From Caballeronia zhejiangensis (GTDB taxonomy: Bacteria > Pseudomonadota > Gammaproteobacteria > Burkholderiales > Burkholderiaceae): a stretch of 64,000 nt of DNA. Below are positions 53,493 to 63,778 of the stretch, piece by piece. The DNA is taken from assembly GCF_000698575.1 (NCBI RefSeq), contig NZ_JFHD01000001.1, positions 496,001 through 560,000 of the forward strand, written 5' to 3'. Made by a program: the position numbers and the translations under genes. A model generated the notes under the pieces. That model saw only the letters and a program-made list of their open reading frames with translations. It made no database searches and had not been told where the DNA came from. Position 1 is the stretch's first letter, and every line of letters begins with the position of its first letter.

Positions 53493-54224
53493 TCACAAAC
53501 GAGCTTTTCTGCGTTGCATTGCAGGCATCGTGCGGACCCGGCTGCGCTCTGCGGAGCGGCGCGAGAGCAGTGCGTGCGCGAGCGCTTGCAGCGCACCGCA
53601 CAGCATCAGATAGACGAAGCCGACGAACAGGAAGATCTGCGCCGGATAGACCATCAACCGGTTGTTGAGCTGATTGGCGAGGAACGTGAATTCCGGCACG
53701 CCGACGATATAGGCAAGCGACGTATCCTTGATGAGCGAGACCCATTGATTGACGAACGACGGCATCATCACGCGCACGGCCTGCGGCAACACGACTTCGC
53801 GCAGCGCCTGCCAGCGCGTGAGGCCGAGCGACATCGCCGCCTGCCACTGCCCGTTGCCGATCGACACGATGCCCGCATGGACCGAATGCGACAGATACGC
53901 GCCGCCGATCAGCGCGAGCGCGCATACGACGGTCGCGAGGCCCGGCACATTGACGTGCAGCAGAATCGGCATCAGAAAGAAGGTCCAGAAAATCAGCATC
54001 AGCACGGGAATCGCGCGAAAGAACGCAACCAGCGCGGTCAGCAGGATCTGCGCGACGCCGCGTGTCATCGAAAGCGCGATGCCGCCCGCGAGCCCGATGA
54101 TCGCCGCAAGAATCGCGGAGGAAATGGAAAGCGCGAGCGTCAGCGCAACGCCGCCGAGCGGTCCGGAAGGAAACGCGCCCAGCAGGAGATAGCGCAGCGA
54201 CGCGAACCAGTCGACCTCGTTCAT
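53493..54224 (-). CDS. Polar amino acid/cystine ABC transporter permease
   Basis: A 243-residue HisM/GltK-type inner-membrane permease. The EAA loop lies in the region around ALREVVLPQAVRVMMPSFVNQWVSLIKDTSLA, and FFRAIPVLMLIFW is the family's early helix motif. Its ATG overlaps the preceding permease stop by four bases. Together they would form the heterodimer of an amino acid importer. No ATPase gene lies in this operon. Confidence 0.87.
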   Translation of the reverse strand: MNEVDWFASLRYLLLGAFPSGPLGGVALTLALSISSAILAAIIGLAGGIALSMTRGVAQILLTALVAFFRAIPVLMLIFWTFFLMPILLHVNVPGLATVVCALALIGGAYLSHSVHAGIVSIGNGQWQAAMSLGLTRWQALREVVLPQAVRVMMPSFVNQWVSLIKDTSLAYIVGVPEFTFLANQLNNRLMVYPAQIFLFVGFVYLMLCGALQALAHALLSRRSAERSRVRTMPAMQRRKARL

Positions 54225-54952
54225 GCGTGGACTCGCCGCAGCGCGCGCACGCCGGTGCGCTGCCACACGACCAGCGCCGCTTCGATGACCGCGATGGTCA
54301 GCACATAGAACACCGTGGCCGTGCCGAATGCCTGAAATGTCCTGAAGGACTCGGTATCGACCTGACGCGACATGTACGAAAGCTCCGCGACGCCTACCGC
54401 CATCGTCAGCGACGAGTTCTTCACCACGTTCATGTATTGCCCGGCGAGCGGCGGCGTCGCGATGCGCAGCGCCTGCGGCAGGATCACGTAGCGCAGCGCG
54501 GCATAGCGGCTCATGCCGAGCGCGGCCGCCGCCTGCTCTTGCGCCGCACTCACGCCACGCATACCCGCACGAAACTCCTCGCCGATGAACGCCGTCGTGT
54601 AGCAGGTCAATCCGATCCAGCCCGCGAACAGCTCGAAACTCGGCCAACGCAAAACGAACGGCCCGAACGTCGCGGCATGCGGCGTGTTGAGCCACGTCAT
54701 CCATTCGGACGGCAGCAACGCGGCCGCCCCGAAATACCAGAACAGCAACTGGACGAGCAGCGGCGAATTGCGAAAGACGAAGACATACGATGCCGCGACG
54801 CGTGCGAGCGCCGCATTGCCCGACGTGCGCGCGACGGCCAGCGCGAAGCCGAGCAGCGTCGCGCAGATCGCCGCGCAGGCGGACAACATCAGCGTGACGG
54901 CGAAGCCCTGCTCCAGCCACGCGAGATATTTCGGATCGAGCCAGCTATGCAT
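54221..54952 (-). CDS. Polar amino acid/cystine ABC transporter permease
   Basis: A 243-residue HisQ/GltJ-type permease with FVFRNSPLLVQLLFWYFG near residue 57 and the EAA loop at AAAALGMSRYAALRYVILPQALRIATPPLAGQYMNVVKNSSL. It starts 12 bases after the binding-protein stop and overlaps the next permease gene. Presumed ligand cystine or another sulfur amino acid, from the neighbouring SAT; not shown by sequence. Confidence 0.87.
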   Translation of the reverse strand: MHSWLDPKYLAWLEQGFAVTLMLSACAAICATLLGFALAVARTSGNAALARVAASYVFVFRNSPLLVQLLFWYFGAAALLPSEWMTWLNTPHAATFGPFVLRWPSFELFAGWIGLTCYTTAFIGEEFRAGMRGVSAAQEQAAAALGMSRYAALRYVILPQALRIATPPLAGQYMNVVKNSSLTMAVGVAELSYMSRQVDTESFRTFQAFGTATVFYVLTIAVIEAALVVWQRTGVRALRRVHA

Positions 54953-54964
54953 GATCGACGGCGA

Positions 54965-55786
54965 TCAACCGTTCTTCTGCGGATCGCCGATCTTGAAGAG
55001 GCGCGGCAGCGGCGCGGCGCTCTTCGGGCCGAACCACTTGTCGTAGATGCGCGTCGCTTCGCCGTCCGTTTCGAGTTTGGTGAGCGTGCCGTTCACGGCG
55101 TCGAGCAGGCGCGTCTCGCCCTTCGGCACGCCGACGCCTTCGTAATCGTTGGAGATCGTGAAGGCCGGAATTTCGTAGCTGGCCTTGTCCGGCACGCGCG
55201 CGAGCAACGCAACCAGCTTCGGTCCGTCCTGCGTGATCGCCTGCACGTTGCCCGTGCGCAGCGCGGCGAAAGCGAACGGCGTGTCGTCATAGGCGACGAT
55301 GGTCGCGTTCGGGAATTTCGCCCGCACCTGCTGTTCGTTCGTCGTTCCCTTGTCCGCGCCGATGCGCAGGCTGTTGATCTGATCGGGCGATTTCAGCACG
55401 CCCTTCTTCGCGATGAACTGCGTGCCCGATGCGAAGTACGGCGTGCTGAAATCGACTTCCTTTTTGCGCTCGTCGGTGATCGTGAAGTTGGCGAAGACGA
55501 GATCGACCTTGCCCGACTTCAGAAACGCGATGCGGTTGGCCGGATTGGTCGGCTGCACTTCCAGCTTGACGCCCAGGCTCTTCGCCACCGCGCGCGCATA
55601 GTCGACATCGAGACCGACGAGCTGATTGTCCTTCGGATCGACGAAGCCGAACGGCGGATTGCTGTCGAACGCCGCGACGCGCAGCACGCCGGCTTTCTTG
55701 ATGTCGTCGAGCCTGTCCGCATGCGCGGCATTCGAAGCCACTGCCAGCAGTGCAGCGAGCACCGCGCCCCAGGTCCTGATTTTCAT
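54965..55786 (-). CDS. Amino acid ABC substrate-binding protein (family 3)
   Basis: A 273-residue periplasmic binding protein, SBP family 3. A Sec signal is cut near NAAHADR; mature blocks are LRVAAFDSNPPFGFVD, GLDVDYARAVAKSLG and DLVFANFTITDERKKEVDFSTPYF. It is first in an operon with two permeases, a small protein and serine O-acetyltransferase. That order suggests cystine or a similar sulfur amino acid, though arginine/glutamate-type ligands cannot be excluded. Confidence 0.87.
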   Translation of the reverse strand: MKIRTWGAVLAALLAVASNAAHADRLDDIKKAGVLRVAAFDSNPPFGFVDPKDNQLVGLDVDYARAVAKSLGVKLEVQPTNPANRIAFLKSGKVDLVFANFTITDERKKEVDFSTPYFASGTQFIAKKGVLKSPDQINSLRIGADKGTTNEQQVRAKFPNATIVAYDDTPFAFAALRTGNVQAITQDGPKLVALLARVPDKASYEIPAFTISNDYEGVGVPKGETRLLDAVNGTLTKLETDGEATRIYDKWFGPKSAAPLPRLFKIGDPQKNG

Positions 55787-56052
55787 TGGCGAGTTCCTTG
55801 TTCGTTGCGCCGGTGTGCGTCGCCGGGCGGCGGCACGATGGCGAGGCTGGCACTCTATCGGTGCCGCCGCTTCGACGGAACGAAGTTTTTGTCACGAAGA
55901 AAGCAGGCGTGGAGATTTGGCGCGACGCCCGCATTGCCGTCGCGTGCACATGCTTATGACTTCCGTTGCCATAGCGATATGTGCATCGCTACGTTGGTCC
56001 GAATGGGCGCTCGTCTTAGCATCGGAAGCTTTCGCCAACCAGAGCTTCCGCC

Positions 56053-57039
56053 ATGTCGAAAACAAAAACCACCGATCGCCGCGCTTTTCTCTCCCTGACC
56101 GCGCGGGCCGCGACGGGCGCCGCCGCGCTCGCGGTCACGCCGGCATCGTTCGCCCAGCAAGCCGCGCAAGCGCAGCCGCGCGTGTTGCGCATCGGCAATC
56201 AGAAAGGCTATCTGAACCTGCTCAAGGGACGTGCAACGCTGGAGAAGCGTCTGGCTCCGCTCAACGTATCCGTGAGCTGGACGGAGTTCTCCGCGGGTCC
56301 GGTGCAGCTCGAAGCGCTCAATGTCGGCTCGATCGATTTCGGCGACGTGGGCGAAGCGCCGCCGATCTTCGCGCAGGCGGCCGGCGCGCCGCTCGCCTAC
56401 GTCGCCGCCACGCCGACGCGGCCGCATTCCGAAGCCGTGCTGGTGCCGGCGCAATCGTCCGTCAAAACGGTGGCGGATTTGAAAGGCAAGCGTATCGCGT
56501 TGAACAAGGGCAGCAATGTCCATTACTTCCTCGTGAAGCTGCTGCGCCAACATGGCCTTCAGTATCGCGACGTCGAACTCGCCTATCTCGCGCCCGCCGA
56601 CGCGCGCGCCGCCTTCGAGCGCGGCTCGATCGATGCGTGGGTCATTTGGGACCCGTACTTCGCCGCCGCGCAGCAGTCGCTGAATGCGCGCGTCGTGGCG
56701 GACGCGAGCGGCGTCGTGGGCAACCGCGCCTACTATTTTTCGTCGCAAGACTATGTGGCGAAGAATGCCGACGTGATCCGGATCGTCATCGAGGAGATCA
56801 AGGCCGTCGATCAATGGGGCAAGCAGCATCCGGACGAACTCGCGAGCGAACTCGCGCGGCTTTGGGGCCTGCCCAAACCTGTCGTCGATCTCGCGGTGAG
56901 CCGGCAGGTCTTCGGTACGGAAGCCATCACGCGGGCGATCATCGCGGAGCAGCAGCAGATCGCCGACACCTTCGTCGAGCTCGGGCTGGTGCCGAAACAT
57001 GTCGACGTGCTGAGGGCCGCGCCGCCCGGTCTTGCCTGA
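56053..57039 (+). CDS. Aliphatic sulfonate ABC substrate-binding protein (SsuA-like)
   Basis: A 328-residue binding protein of the SsuA/TauA family. A twin-arginine-like signal (DRRAFLSLTARAA) is cut near PASFAQ. Family blocks: LRIGNQKGYLNLLKGRATLEKRL, VGSIDFGDVGEAPPIFAQAAG and VKTVADLKGKRIALNKGSNVHYFL. It binds alkanesulfonates or related compounds. No SsuB or SsuC gene follows it, so it must share another transporter. It is divergent from the cystine-type operon across 266 bases. Confidence 0.88.
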   Translation: MSKTKTTDRRAFLSLTARAATGAAALAVTPASFAQQAAQAQPRVLRIGNQKGYLNLLKGRATLEKRLAPLNVSVSWTEFSAGPVQLEALNVGSIDFGDVGEAPPIFAQAAGAPLAYVAATPTRPHSEAVLVPAQSSVKTVADLKGKRIALNKGSNVHYFLVKLLRQHGLQYRDVELAYLAPADARAAFERGSIDAWVIWDPYFAAAQQSLNARVVADASGVVGNRAYYFSSQDYVAKNADVIRIVIEEIKAVDQWGKQHPDELASELARLWGLPKPVVDLAVSRQVFGTEAITRAIIAEQQQIADTFVELGLVPKHVDVLRAAPPGLA

Positions 57040-57105
57040 CGGCCGTCGATGCCTTGCGCGCCGCGCCTGAAAGCCGCGGCATCGTGTAGCGATCCGCGCA
57101 AGACG

Positions 57106-58308
57106 TCAGAACACGCGCCCTTCGGTCAGATGCGTCGTCACGCCGTTGAGCGCGTAATCGCCGATCACGCGCGCCTTATGCATCAGCGGATTGTGGCTGA
57201 AGATCGTGCGCAGATTGCGCCAGTGGCGATCGAAGTTATGCGCGCGCGCCGTCGCCGATGCGCCGCCCGCTTCGAACATGCGCTCCGCCGCGCTCAACGC
57301 GAGCTTGCTGACGACGATCTGCGTGCGCGCCGTCGCGAGCGCGCCTTCCAGCACGAGCGCGTCGGCGCCGGCATCGCCGTTGCGAATCGCTTGCGACGAT
57401 CGTTCGAGCACGCGCGCGTTGTCGCGCACGAGCGCATCGATCGCGTGACTGTTCGCGCTCAATTCGCCCACGACCTGCTGAATGAACGCATCCTCGCGCG
57501 CCGACGGCGCCGCGCTATGCAGCACGGGGCGTCCGTGTTTCAGCACATAGCGCTCCGCATCCGCGACGACGTTGCGTACGATGCCCGCCGCCACCGCCAC
57601 CAGATGCAACTGACGCAGCGCGCCACCGTGACGGCCCGTGAGCGTCGTCTGCACGCGCGGCGTGACTTCGTCCGCGTACACGATCAGATCGTCGAACTCG
57701 AGACTGCCGCTCGCGGTCATGCGCTGCCCCATGCCGTCCCAGTCGTCGAGCACGCGCAGCCCCTCGCGTTGAACCGGCACGACGGCTATGGCGGCCTCGC
57801 CGTGTTCGTCCTGCACGTTCAGGCGCGCGTAGTCGGAGAACGCGGTGCCCGTCGCGTAATACTTGCGGCCGCTCAGACGAAAGTGATCGCCTTCGCGCCG
57901 AAGTTGCGTCGTGATTTCGCCGGGGCGCGACGTGCCCGCTTCGGTCGATGCGCCGCCGAAGATCGCGCCTTCCGCCACGCGCTTGATCTGCAATGCATTG
58001 AACGGCGTGCGCGGCGCAAGCAGCAGCGCTTCGGTCTGGTCGAAGTGAATGCGCAACGCGTGCGCGACGTTGCTTTCGTGCGCGGCAAGCGTTGCGATCA
58101 CGTCGAAGACGTCTTCGAGCGAGCCGCCGAGTCCGCCCCATTCGAGCGGAAAGCGCAACGTCCCGAGGCCCGATCGACGAAACAGCGCAAAGGCATCGAA
58201 CGGCAGTTCGCGGCGCACCTCGCGCGCGGCCGCATCTTCGCCGATGGACTGTGCCAGTTCAGGCAGCGCGGCGAGCGCGGCTTCGAGCTTCTGATTTTTA
58301 TTCGACAT
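57106..58308 (-). CDS. Acyl-CoA-dehydrogenase-fold flavin monooxygenase (SfnC/DszC-like), second copy
   Basis: A 400-residue protein, paralogue of 50840-52042 in size and fold. The middle domain shows GASTEAGTSRPGEITTQLRREGDHFRLSGRKYYATG and the C-terminal bundle ends RAHNFDRHWRNLRTIFSHNPLMHK, the DszC-type layout. ATG at 58308 fits the family start. It is the fifth and last gene of the peptide-type ABC operon (34 bases after the ATPase stop), which suggests it oxidises whatever that transporter imports. Confidence 0.82.
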   Translation of the reverse strand: MSNKNQKLEAALAALPELAQSIGEDAAAREVRRELPFDAFALFRRSGLGTLRFPLEWGGLGGSLEDVFDVIATLAAHESNVAHALRIHFDQTEALLLAPRTPFNALQIKRVAEGAIFGGASTEAGTSRPGEITTQLRREGDHFRLSGRKYYATGTAFSDYARLNVQDEHGEAAIAVVPVQREGLRVLDDWDGMGQRMTASGSLEFDDLIVYADEVTPRVQTTLTGRHGGALRQLHLVAVAAGIVRNVVADAERYVLKHGRPVLHSAAPSAREDAFIQQVVGELSANSHAIDALVRDNARVLERSSQAIRNGDAGADALVLEGALATARTQIVVSKLALSAAERMFEAGGASATARAHNFDRHWRNLRTIFSHNPLMHKARVIGDYALNGVTTHLTEGRVF

Positions 58309-58342
58309 ATGACGTGACGTTCCTATGGTATTGATGCGTGCT

Positions 58343-60031
58343 CTACGCGGCCTGCGCGTCGAATCGTTTGCCGGGAATCGCTTCGAGCAGCGTGCGCGTG
58401 TACGCATGCTTCGGCGCGCGCCATATCTCGCGATGATCGCCGCTTTCGACGATGCGCCCGCCATGCATCACATGGACGCGGTCGGCGATATAGCGCACCA
58501 CCGAGAGATCGTGCGAGATGAAGAGATAAGCGAGCCCGAGGTCGCGTTTCAGCTCGACGAGCAGATTGAGTATCTGCGCCTGAATGGACACATCGAGCGC
58601 GGAGACGGGTTCGTCGCAGATCAGCAGCGCGGGCTCGAGCACGAGCGCCCGCGCAATGCCGATGCGCTGCCGCTGACCGCCCGAAAACTCGTGCGGATAG
58701 CGATCAAGCGCGGCGCTCGGCAAACCGACGCGATCGAGCATCGCGCTTGCGCGTCGGCGGCGTTCGCGCGCATCGGCGATGCCGTTCACGATCATCACCG
58801 TATCGAGGATGTCGCCGACGCGGCGGCGTGGATTCAGCGACGCATACGGGTCCTGAAACACCATCTGCACCTGCGCCCGCAGCGGGCGCAACGCGCGTTC
58901 GCTCAGGGGCGCCAGATCGACGCCGCGCAGGCGGATCGCGCCACCCGACGCCGGCACGAGACGCAGGATCGCTTTCGAAAGGGTCGACTTGCCGCAGCCG
59001 GATTCGCCGACGAGACCCACGGTTTCGCCGCGCGCGATATCGAACGACACGTCGTCGACGGCGCGCAACGCGCCCCTGCCATGCCGATGCACATAATCGA
59101 CCGTCAGATGTTGCACCGAGAGCAGCGGCGCGTCGTTGTCGAATCGCGTTTCCGGCGCGCTGACGGGCGCAAGCGGCGTCACGTTGAACGCGGGCTTGTC
59201 ATCGGCGCCTTGCACGTGACGAATCTCCGGCAGCTTCCAGTCGCGGTAATGCAACTCCGTCGCCACGTTCAGCGATGCGCCCAGCAGCCCGCGCGTGTAC
59301 GCATGCCGCGGCCGCTCGAAGAGTTGACGCACCGGCGCTTCCTCGACCTTTTCGCCCGCGAGCATCACGGCGACGCGATCCGCATGTTCGGCGACGACGC
59401 CGAGATCGTGCGTGATGAGCAGCAGCGACATCGACAGATCGCGCCGCAATTCGGCAAGCAGTTCGAGAATGCGCGCCTGAATCGTGACGTCGAGCGCGGT
59501 GGTCGGTTCATCCGCGATCAGCAGACGCGGACGGCATGCGACGGCCATCGCGATCATCACGCGCTGGCGCTGTCCGCCCGACAGCTCGTGCGGATAGTCG
59601 AAGACGCGTCGATGCGGCTCCGGAATACGCACGAGATCGAGCAGTTCGACGGCGCGCTTCATCGCCGCTGGCTTCGACAGCGCTTCGTGCCGTCGCAAGG
59701 TCTCGACGATCTGCGCGCCGACCGTGAGCACCGGATTGAGCGATGTCATCGGCTCCTGAAAAATCATCGAGATGTCGCGGCCGCGCACATCGCGCATTTC
59801 ACGCGGGCTCAGCGCGAGCACGTCGCGTCCGTCGAAGCGGACGCTGCCCGTCACGCGGCCCGGCTCCGGCACGAGCCGCATGAGCGACAGCGCGGTCGCC
59901 GATTTGCCGCAGCCGGACTCGCCGACGAGCGCGAGCGTCTCGCCTTCGGCTATGTCCAGATCGATGCCGCGCACCGCGCGATGCGCGCCGAAACTCACGC
60001 GCAGATCGCGCACTTCAAGAAGATTCGCCAC
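58343..60031 (-). CDS. Dipeptide/oligopeptide-type ABC transporter, fused ATP-binding protein
   Basis: A 562-residue protein with two full ABC domains (DppD and DppF types fused, as in GsiA). The first has GESGCGKS (37-44), SGGQRQR and [12 protein letters not shown]; the second has [22 protein letters not shown] and [12 protein letters not shown]. The C-terminal oligopeptide/dipeptide extension ([13 protein letters not shown]) is present. The start is taken as a GTG at 60031, 14 bases after the permease stop, because no ATG fits. It powers the permeases at 60046-62000. Confidence 0.87.
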   Translation of the reverse strand: MANLLEVRDLRVSFGAHRAVRGIDLDIAEGETLALVGESGCGKSATALSLMRLVPEPGRVTGSVRFDGRDVLALSPREMRDVRGRDISMIFQEPMTSLNPVLTVGAQIVETLRRHEALSKPAAMKRAVELLDLVRIPEPHRRVFDYPHELSGGQRQRVMIAMAVACRPRLLIADEPTTALDVTIQARILELLAELRRDLSMSLLLITHDLGVVAEHADRVAVMLAGEKVEEAPVRQLFERPRHAYTRGLLGASLNVATELHYRDWKLPEIRHVQGADDKPAFNVTPLAPVSAPETRFDNDAPLLSVQHLTVDYVHRHGRGALRAVDDVSFDIARGETVGLVGESGCGKSTLSKAILRLVPASGGAIRLRGVDLAPLSERALRPLRAQVQMVFQDPYASLNPRRRVGDILDTVMIVNGIADARERRRRASAMLDRVGLPSAALDRYPHEFSGGQRQRIGIARALVLEPALLICDEPVSALDVSIQAQILNLLVELKRDLGLAYLFISHDLSVVRYIADRVHVMHGGRIVESGDHREIWRAPKHAYTRTLLEAIPGKRFDAQAA

Positions 60032-60045
60032 GGACAGGTCTCGGG

Positions 60046-60999
60046 TCAGGAACGTTCGCGCATGCGCGGGTTGAGTGCGTCGTTGAGGCCGTCGCCGAGC
60101 AGATTGAGCGCGAGCACCGCGAGCACGATCGCCGCGCCCGGCACGGCGGTCAAATACCACGCGGTGCGCAACGAATCGCGCCCCGCGCCGATCATGCCGC
60201 CCCATGTGACGACGTTCGGGTCGCCCATGCCCAGAAACGACAGCGAAGACTCGATCAGGATCGCGCTCGCGACCATCACCGATGCGGTCACGATCACCGG
60301 CGGCAGCGCGTTCGGCAAGATCTCGCCGAAGATGATGCGCGCGTCGGAAAAGCCCTGACTGCGCGCGGCGAGCACGAAGTCCGACGAACGCAGCGTGCGG
60401 AACTCGGCGCGCACGATACGCGCGACCGTCGGCCACGAAGCGATGCCGATGGCCAGCGCGATCACCGTCACGTTCGGCCGCCCTATCGCGACGATCACGA
60501 TCACGAGCAGAAACGACGGCACGGTTTGAAACAGCTCGGTGACGCGCACGAGAAGATCGTCGATGACGCCGCCGAAAAAGCCGCCCATCGCGCCGACGAG
60601 CGTGCCGATGACGAGCCCGATCGCCGCCGCCGATGCGCCGATCAGCAGCGACACGCGTGTGCCGTGCGCGATGCCGGCGGCGACATCGCGGCCGAGCGAA
60701 TCGGTGCCGAGGCGATACAGCGGGTCGCTGCCCGGCCATTCGAAGGGCGCGGCGACCATATCGAGCGGATCGCCGGGAAAAAGATACGGCGCACTCAGCG
60801 CAAGCGCGATGAACGCAGTCAGCAGCACGATGCCCGCGAGCGCGGACGGATTGCGCAGCAGCGCGCGCCACACGCCGCGCGAGGCGCGAGCGTAAGGCGC
60901 ACGTTGAGCGCGCCGCGCGCCGAATAGCGCACCGGCGAGCTGGCGCCGCCACGCCGAGCCGTGGCCGGATGAAGCGAGTTCGGTGGAATCGGAAGCCAT
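60046..60999 (-). CDS. Peptide/opine-type ABC transporter permease (DppC-like)
   Basis: A 317-residue DppC/OppC-type permease. A polar N-terminal stretch of about 45 residues precedes the first helix; [24 protein letters not shown] is the OppC motif, and the EAA loop region includes [29 protein letters not shown]. It follows the DppB-like gene by 20 bases. Confidence 0.88.
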   Translation of the reverse strand: MASDSTELASSGHGSAWRRQLAGALFGARRAQRAPYARASRGVWRALLRNPSALAGIVLLTAFIALALSAPYLFPGDPLDMVAAPFEWPGSDPLYRLGTDSLGRDVAAGIAHGTRVSLLIGASAAAIGLVIGTLVGAMGGFFGGVIDDLLVRVTELFQTVPSFLLVIVIVAIGRPNVTVIALAIGIASWPTVARIVRAEFRTLRSSDFVLAARSQGFSDARIIFGEILPNALPPVIVTASVMVASAILIESSLSFLGMGDPNVVTWGGMIGAGRDSLRTAWYLTAVPGAAIVLAVLALNLLGDGLNDALNPRMRERS

Positions 61000-61019
61000 G
61001 CGTTTTCAGGTTCGATGAG

Positions 61020-62000
61020 TCAGACGATGCGTGGATCGAGCCACGCCTGCAGCAGATCGACCGTCACGTTGGCGACGATCACGAGCAGCGACGAAAGCAG
61101 CAACACGCCGAGCAGCACGCTGAAATCGCGCGCCATGACAGCATCGAGCGCAAGACGCCCGAGGCCCGGCCAACTGAACACGGTTTCCGTGACGGCCGCG
61201 CCGCCGAGCAGCGTGCCGAAGTGAATGCCGACCATCGTCGTGAGCGGCATCAGCGCGTTGCGCAGCACATGACGCACGGTGACGCGCAGCGGATGCAGCC
61301 CCTTCGCGTGCGCAGTACGCACGAAGTCCTGGCGCTTCACTTCGAGCATCGCGGCGCGCGTGAGACGCGCGTAGATGGCGACGAAGAAAGTCGCGAGCGT
61401 CACGGCCGGCAGCAGCACATGTTTCGCGACATCGGCGGCATACGCGAAGCCGTGCAAGGACGCGCCGACGGTGATATCGCCGCCGCTCGGCAGCCAGCCG
61501 AGATGCACCGAGAACAGCACGATGGCGAGCAGGCCGATCCAGAAGCCGGGCGTCGAATACAGCACGAGCGCGAGCACGGACAGCACGCGATCCGGCCACT
61601 TGCCCGCCCAATGCGCCATGACCGCGCCGAGCACGATGCCCGCGGCGATCGCGAGGGCGAGCGCCGTGCCCATCAGCAGCAAGGTGTTCGGCAGCCGCGA
61701 CAGAATCAGCTGCATGACGGGCGCGTCGTAACGCGGCGAATAGCCGAGACTGCCGTGCGCGAGATGCGACAGATACGCGCCGAGCTGATGCAGCACCGGC
61801 TGATCGAGGCCGAACTTCGCGCGCAATGCCTGCAGCGTTTCGGCGGTCGCGGAGCCCGCTTCGCCCGCGAGCACATCGGCGGCGTCGCCGGGCATCAGCT
61901 TCAGCAGGAAGAAGTTCAGGACCACGATGGCGAGCATCGTCGGCAGGGCCTGCCATGCGGTGCGCCGCGCGATGGCGGCGAAGCGCGTGCGTCGGTTCAT
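61020..62000 (-). CDS. Peptide/opine-type ABC transporter permease (DppB-like)
   Basis: A 326-residue DppB/OppB-type permease: N-terminal helix [21 protein letters not shown], the [11 protein letters not shown] segment, and EAA loop [25 protein letters not shown]. It starts 12 bases after the binding-protein stop with GAGGA ahead of the ATG. Confidence 0.88.
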   Translation of the reverse strand: MNRRTRFAAIARRTAWQALPTMLAIVVLNFFLLKLMPGDAADVLAGEAGSATAETLQALRAKFGLDQPVLHQLGAYLSHLAHGSLGYSPRYDAPVMQLILSRLPNTLLLMGTALALAIAAGIVLGAVMAHWAGKWPDRVLSVLALVLYSTPGFWIGLLAIVLFSVHLGWLPSGGDITVGASLHGFAYAADVAKHVLLPAVTLATFFVAIYARLTRAAMLEVKRQDFVRTAHAKGLHPLRVTVRHVLRNALMPLTTMVGIHFGTLLGGAAVTETVFSWPGLGRLALDAVMARDFSVLLGVLLLSSLLVIVANVTVDLLQAWLDPRIV

Positions 62001-62012
62001 CGGCGTCCGTCC

Positions 62013-63611
62013 TCAGGCGCTCAGCCACACATCGGCGAGATTGCCTTCCAGCCCCTGCGCCGACACCGTGTGATTGCGCACGCGCCGGTTCGCGAGCGTG
62101 ACCATGCGCGGCGCGACGAGATTCAGGATCGGCAGGTCGCGATACACGATTTGCTGAAACTGCTGATAGAGCGCCACGCGCTTCTTCTCATCCGTTTCGA
62201 TCGATGCCGATTCGAGCAGCGTATCGACTTCCGCATTGCTGTAGTGCGGCGCGTTCGAGAACGGCACGCCGGGCCGGATGTTCTTCGACCAGTAGAGACG
62301 CTGCACACCCACGCTCGGATCGAACAACGTATTCACGCCGATGCTCGTGAAGTCGAACTGACGGTCCGCATACACGCGCTTGAGGAACGAAGGCAGATCC
62401 TGCGAACGCACGGTCACGTCGATGCCCACACGCGCGAGCGCCGACTTCACGTAATCGGCCTGACGCCGGTACATGTCGCCATAAGGCAGGAAATCGTGCG
62501 TCAACTGGAAGCGCGGGCCGCCGTTCTTGCGCGGATAACCCGCGGCATCGAGCAGCTTTTCCGCGTTCGCGATATCGAATGCGTAAGGCGCGAGCTTCGC
62601 GTCGTGATACGGCGAGGCGGGCGTGATCGGCGTCGGAGAAATGTCGGCGTAACCGTAGGCGATCGTCTTCTGCACGATCTGCGGATTGATCGCATGGGCG
62701 ATCGCCTGACGCACGCGCACGTCCTTCAGGATCGGATGCGCGAGATTGAAATCGATCTCCGAGAGCGGTTCCAGAAAGCGATAACCGCGCGTTTCCACGG
62801 CGAGCTGCGGCAATTGCGTGAGACGCGGCAGATCCGAAAGCGGCACCGGATTCTCGCCGCCGAGATCGAGCGCGCCGGTTTCGAACGCGGCGGAGCGCGC
62901 GGCGGCATCGGGAATCACTTTGAACACGAGCGAATCGATATACGGCTTGCCCGCGTCCCAGTAATCCGGGTTGCGCTCGTAGACGATGCTCGCGCCCCGC
63001 GTCCACGACTTGAAGCGGAACGGCCCGGTGCCGATGGGCGCGTTGTTATGCGGGTTCGTCAGCGGATCGCCGTTCGCGTAGAGATGCTTCGGCACGATCG
63101 GCGATTCGCCCGCCGACAGCGCCTTCAGCAGATACGGCGCGGGCTTCGACAGTTCGATGATCGCGGTGCGCGCATCGGGCGTCGATACGCGCGTCACGTT
63201 GGCGAAGGTGCTGCGCCCGCGCGGATGGATCGACTTCAACAAGTCGATGGAAAACGCCACATCCGCCGATGTGAACGGCTCGCCGTCGTGCCACTTCACG
63301 TTCTGGCGCAGCGTGAACGTGTACTTGAGACCGTCCGGGCTCACGTTCCACGCGGTCGCGAGCTGCGCCTTCGGCTTCAGATCGAAGTCATAGGCGAGCA
63401 GACCTTCGAGCACCTTCGAACTCGCGACGAGCGCGGGGCCCGTCGTCTGGAAGATCGATACGAGCACGGGCGGCTCGGGATTGATCAACATGTTGAGCGT
63501 GCCGCCACGCCTGGGTGCCGCTTCCTGCGCGAAGGCGAGCGAAGACAGGCCGGCGGACGCGAGCGCCGCGCCTGATGAGACCAGAAAATCGCGTCGGTTG
63601 AAGCCTGCCAT
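62013..63611 (-). CDS. Peptide/nickel-type ABC substrate-binding protein (Tat-exported)
   Basis: A 532-residue periplasmic protein of SBP family 5. A twin-arginine signal (NRRDFLVSSGAAL) is cut near LAFAQEA. Family blocks: WNVSPDGLKYTFTLRQNVKWHDGEPFTSADVAFSI and NAPIGTGPFRFKSW. ATG at 63611 has AGAGGAA upstream. First gene of a five-gene operon ending in a DszC-like oxygenase. The linkage to CMD proteins and luciferase-like enzymes recalls the KPN_01854-type binding proteins as I remember them, which points to a sulfur compound and not a peptide. Confidence 0.88.
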   Translation of the reverse strand: MAGFNRRDFLVSSGAALASAGLSSLAFAQEAAPRRGGTLNMLINPEPPVLVSIFQTTGPALVASSKVLEGLLAYDFDLKPKAQLATAWNVSPDGLKYTFTLRQNVKWHDGEPFTSADVAFSIDLLKSIHPRGRSTFANVTRVSTPDARTAIIELSKPAPYLLKALSAGESPIVPKHLYANGDPLTNPHNNAPIGTGPFRFKSWTRGASIVYERNPDYWDAGKPYIDSLVFKVIPDAAARSAAFETGALDLGGENPVPLSDLPRLTQLPQLAVETRGYRFLEPLSEIDFNLAHPILKDVRVRQAIAHAINPQIVQKTIAYGYADISPTPITPASPYHDAKLAPYAFDIANAEKLLDAAGYPRKNGGPRFQLTHDFLPYGDMYRRQADYVKSALARVGIDVTVRSQDLPSFLKRVYADRQFDFTSIGVNTLFDPSVGVQRLYWSKNIRPGVPFSNAPHYSNAEVDTLLESASIETDEKKRVALYQQFQQIVYRDLPILNLVAPRMVTLANRRVRNHTVSAQGLEGNLADVWLSA

Positions 63612-63778
63612 GTGATGCCATTCCTCTCTGTTCGTTGTTCGACGGCCGAATATGACGCGCCGCGGCGATCACGATAAAACGGCTGCGCGCGCGCGTGAAC
63701 GAACGGTTATGCATATGGAAAGCATGGCGGCGCGAAAAGCATGTGACGTCGGGTGCAATGCCGAGAGGCGTGTTCACA

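Noticed and set aside
57040..57105. Possible terminator between the SsuA-like gene and the convergent oxygenase gene
   Set aside because: Only a GATGCC/GGCATC pair with a large loop and no T-tract; too weak.
58325..60358. Plus-strand open frame of 677 codons
   Set aside because: Opposite the fused ABC ATPase; composition is His/Arg-rich and without motifs.
60969..63575. Plus-strand open frame of 868 codons
   Set aside because: Antisense to the peptide-type permease and binding-protein genes. Length comes from high GC, and it has no recognisable domain.
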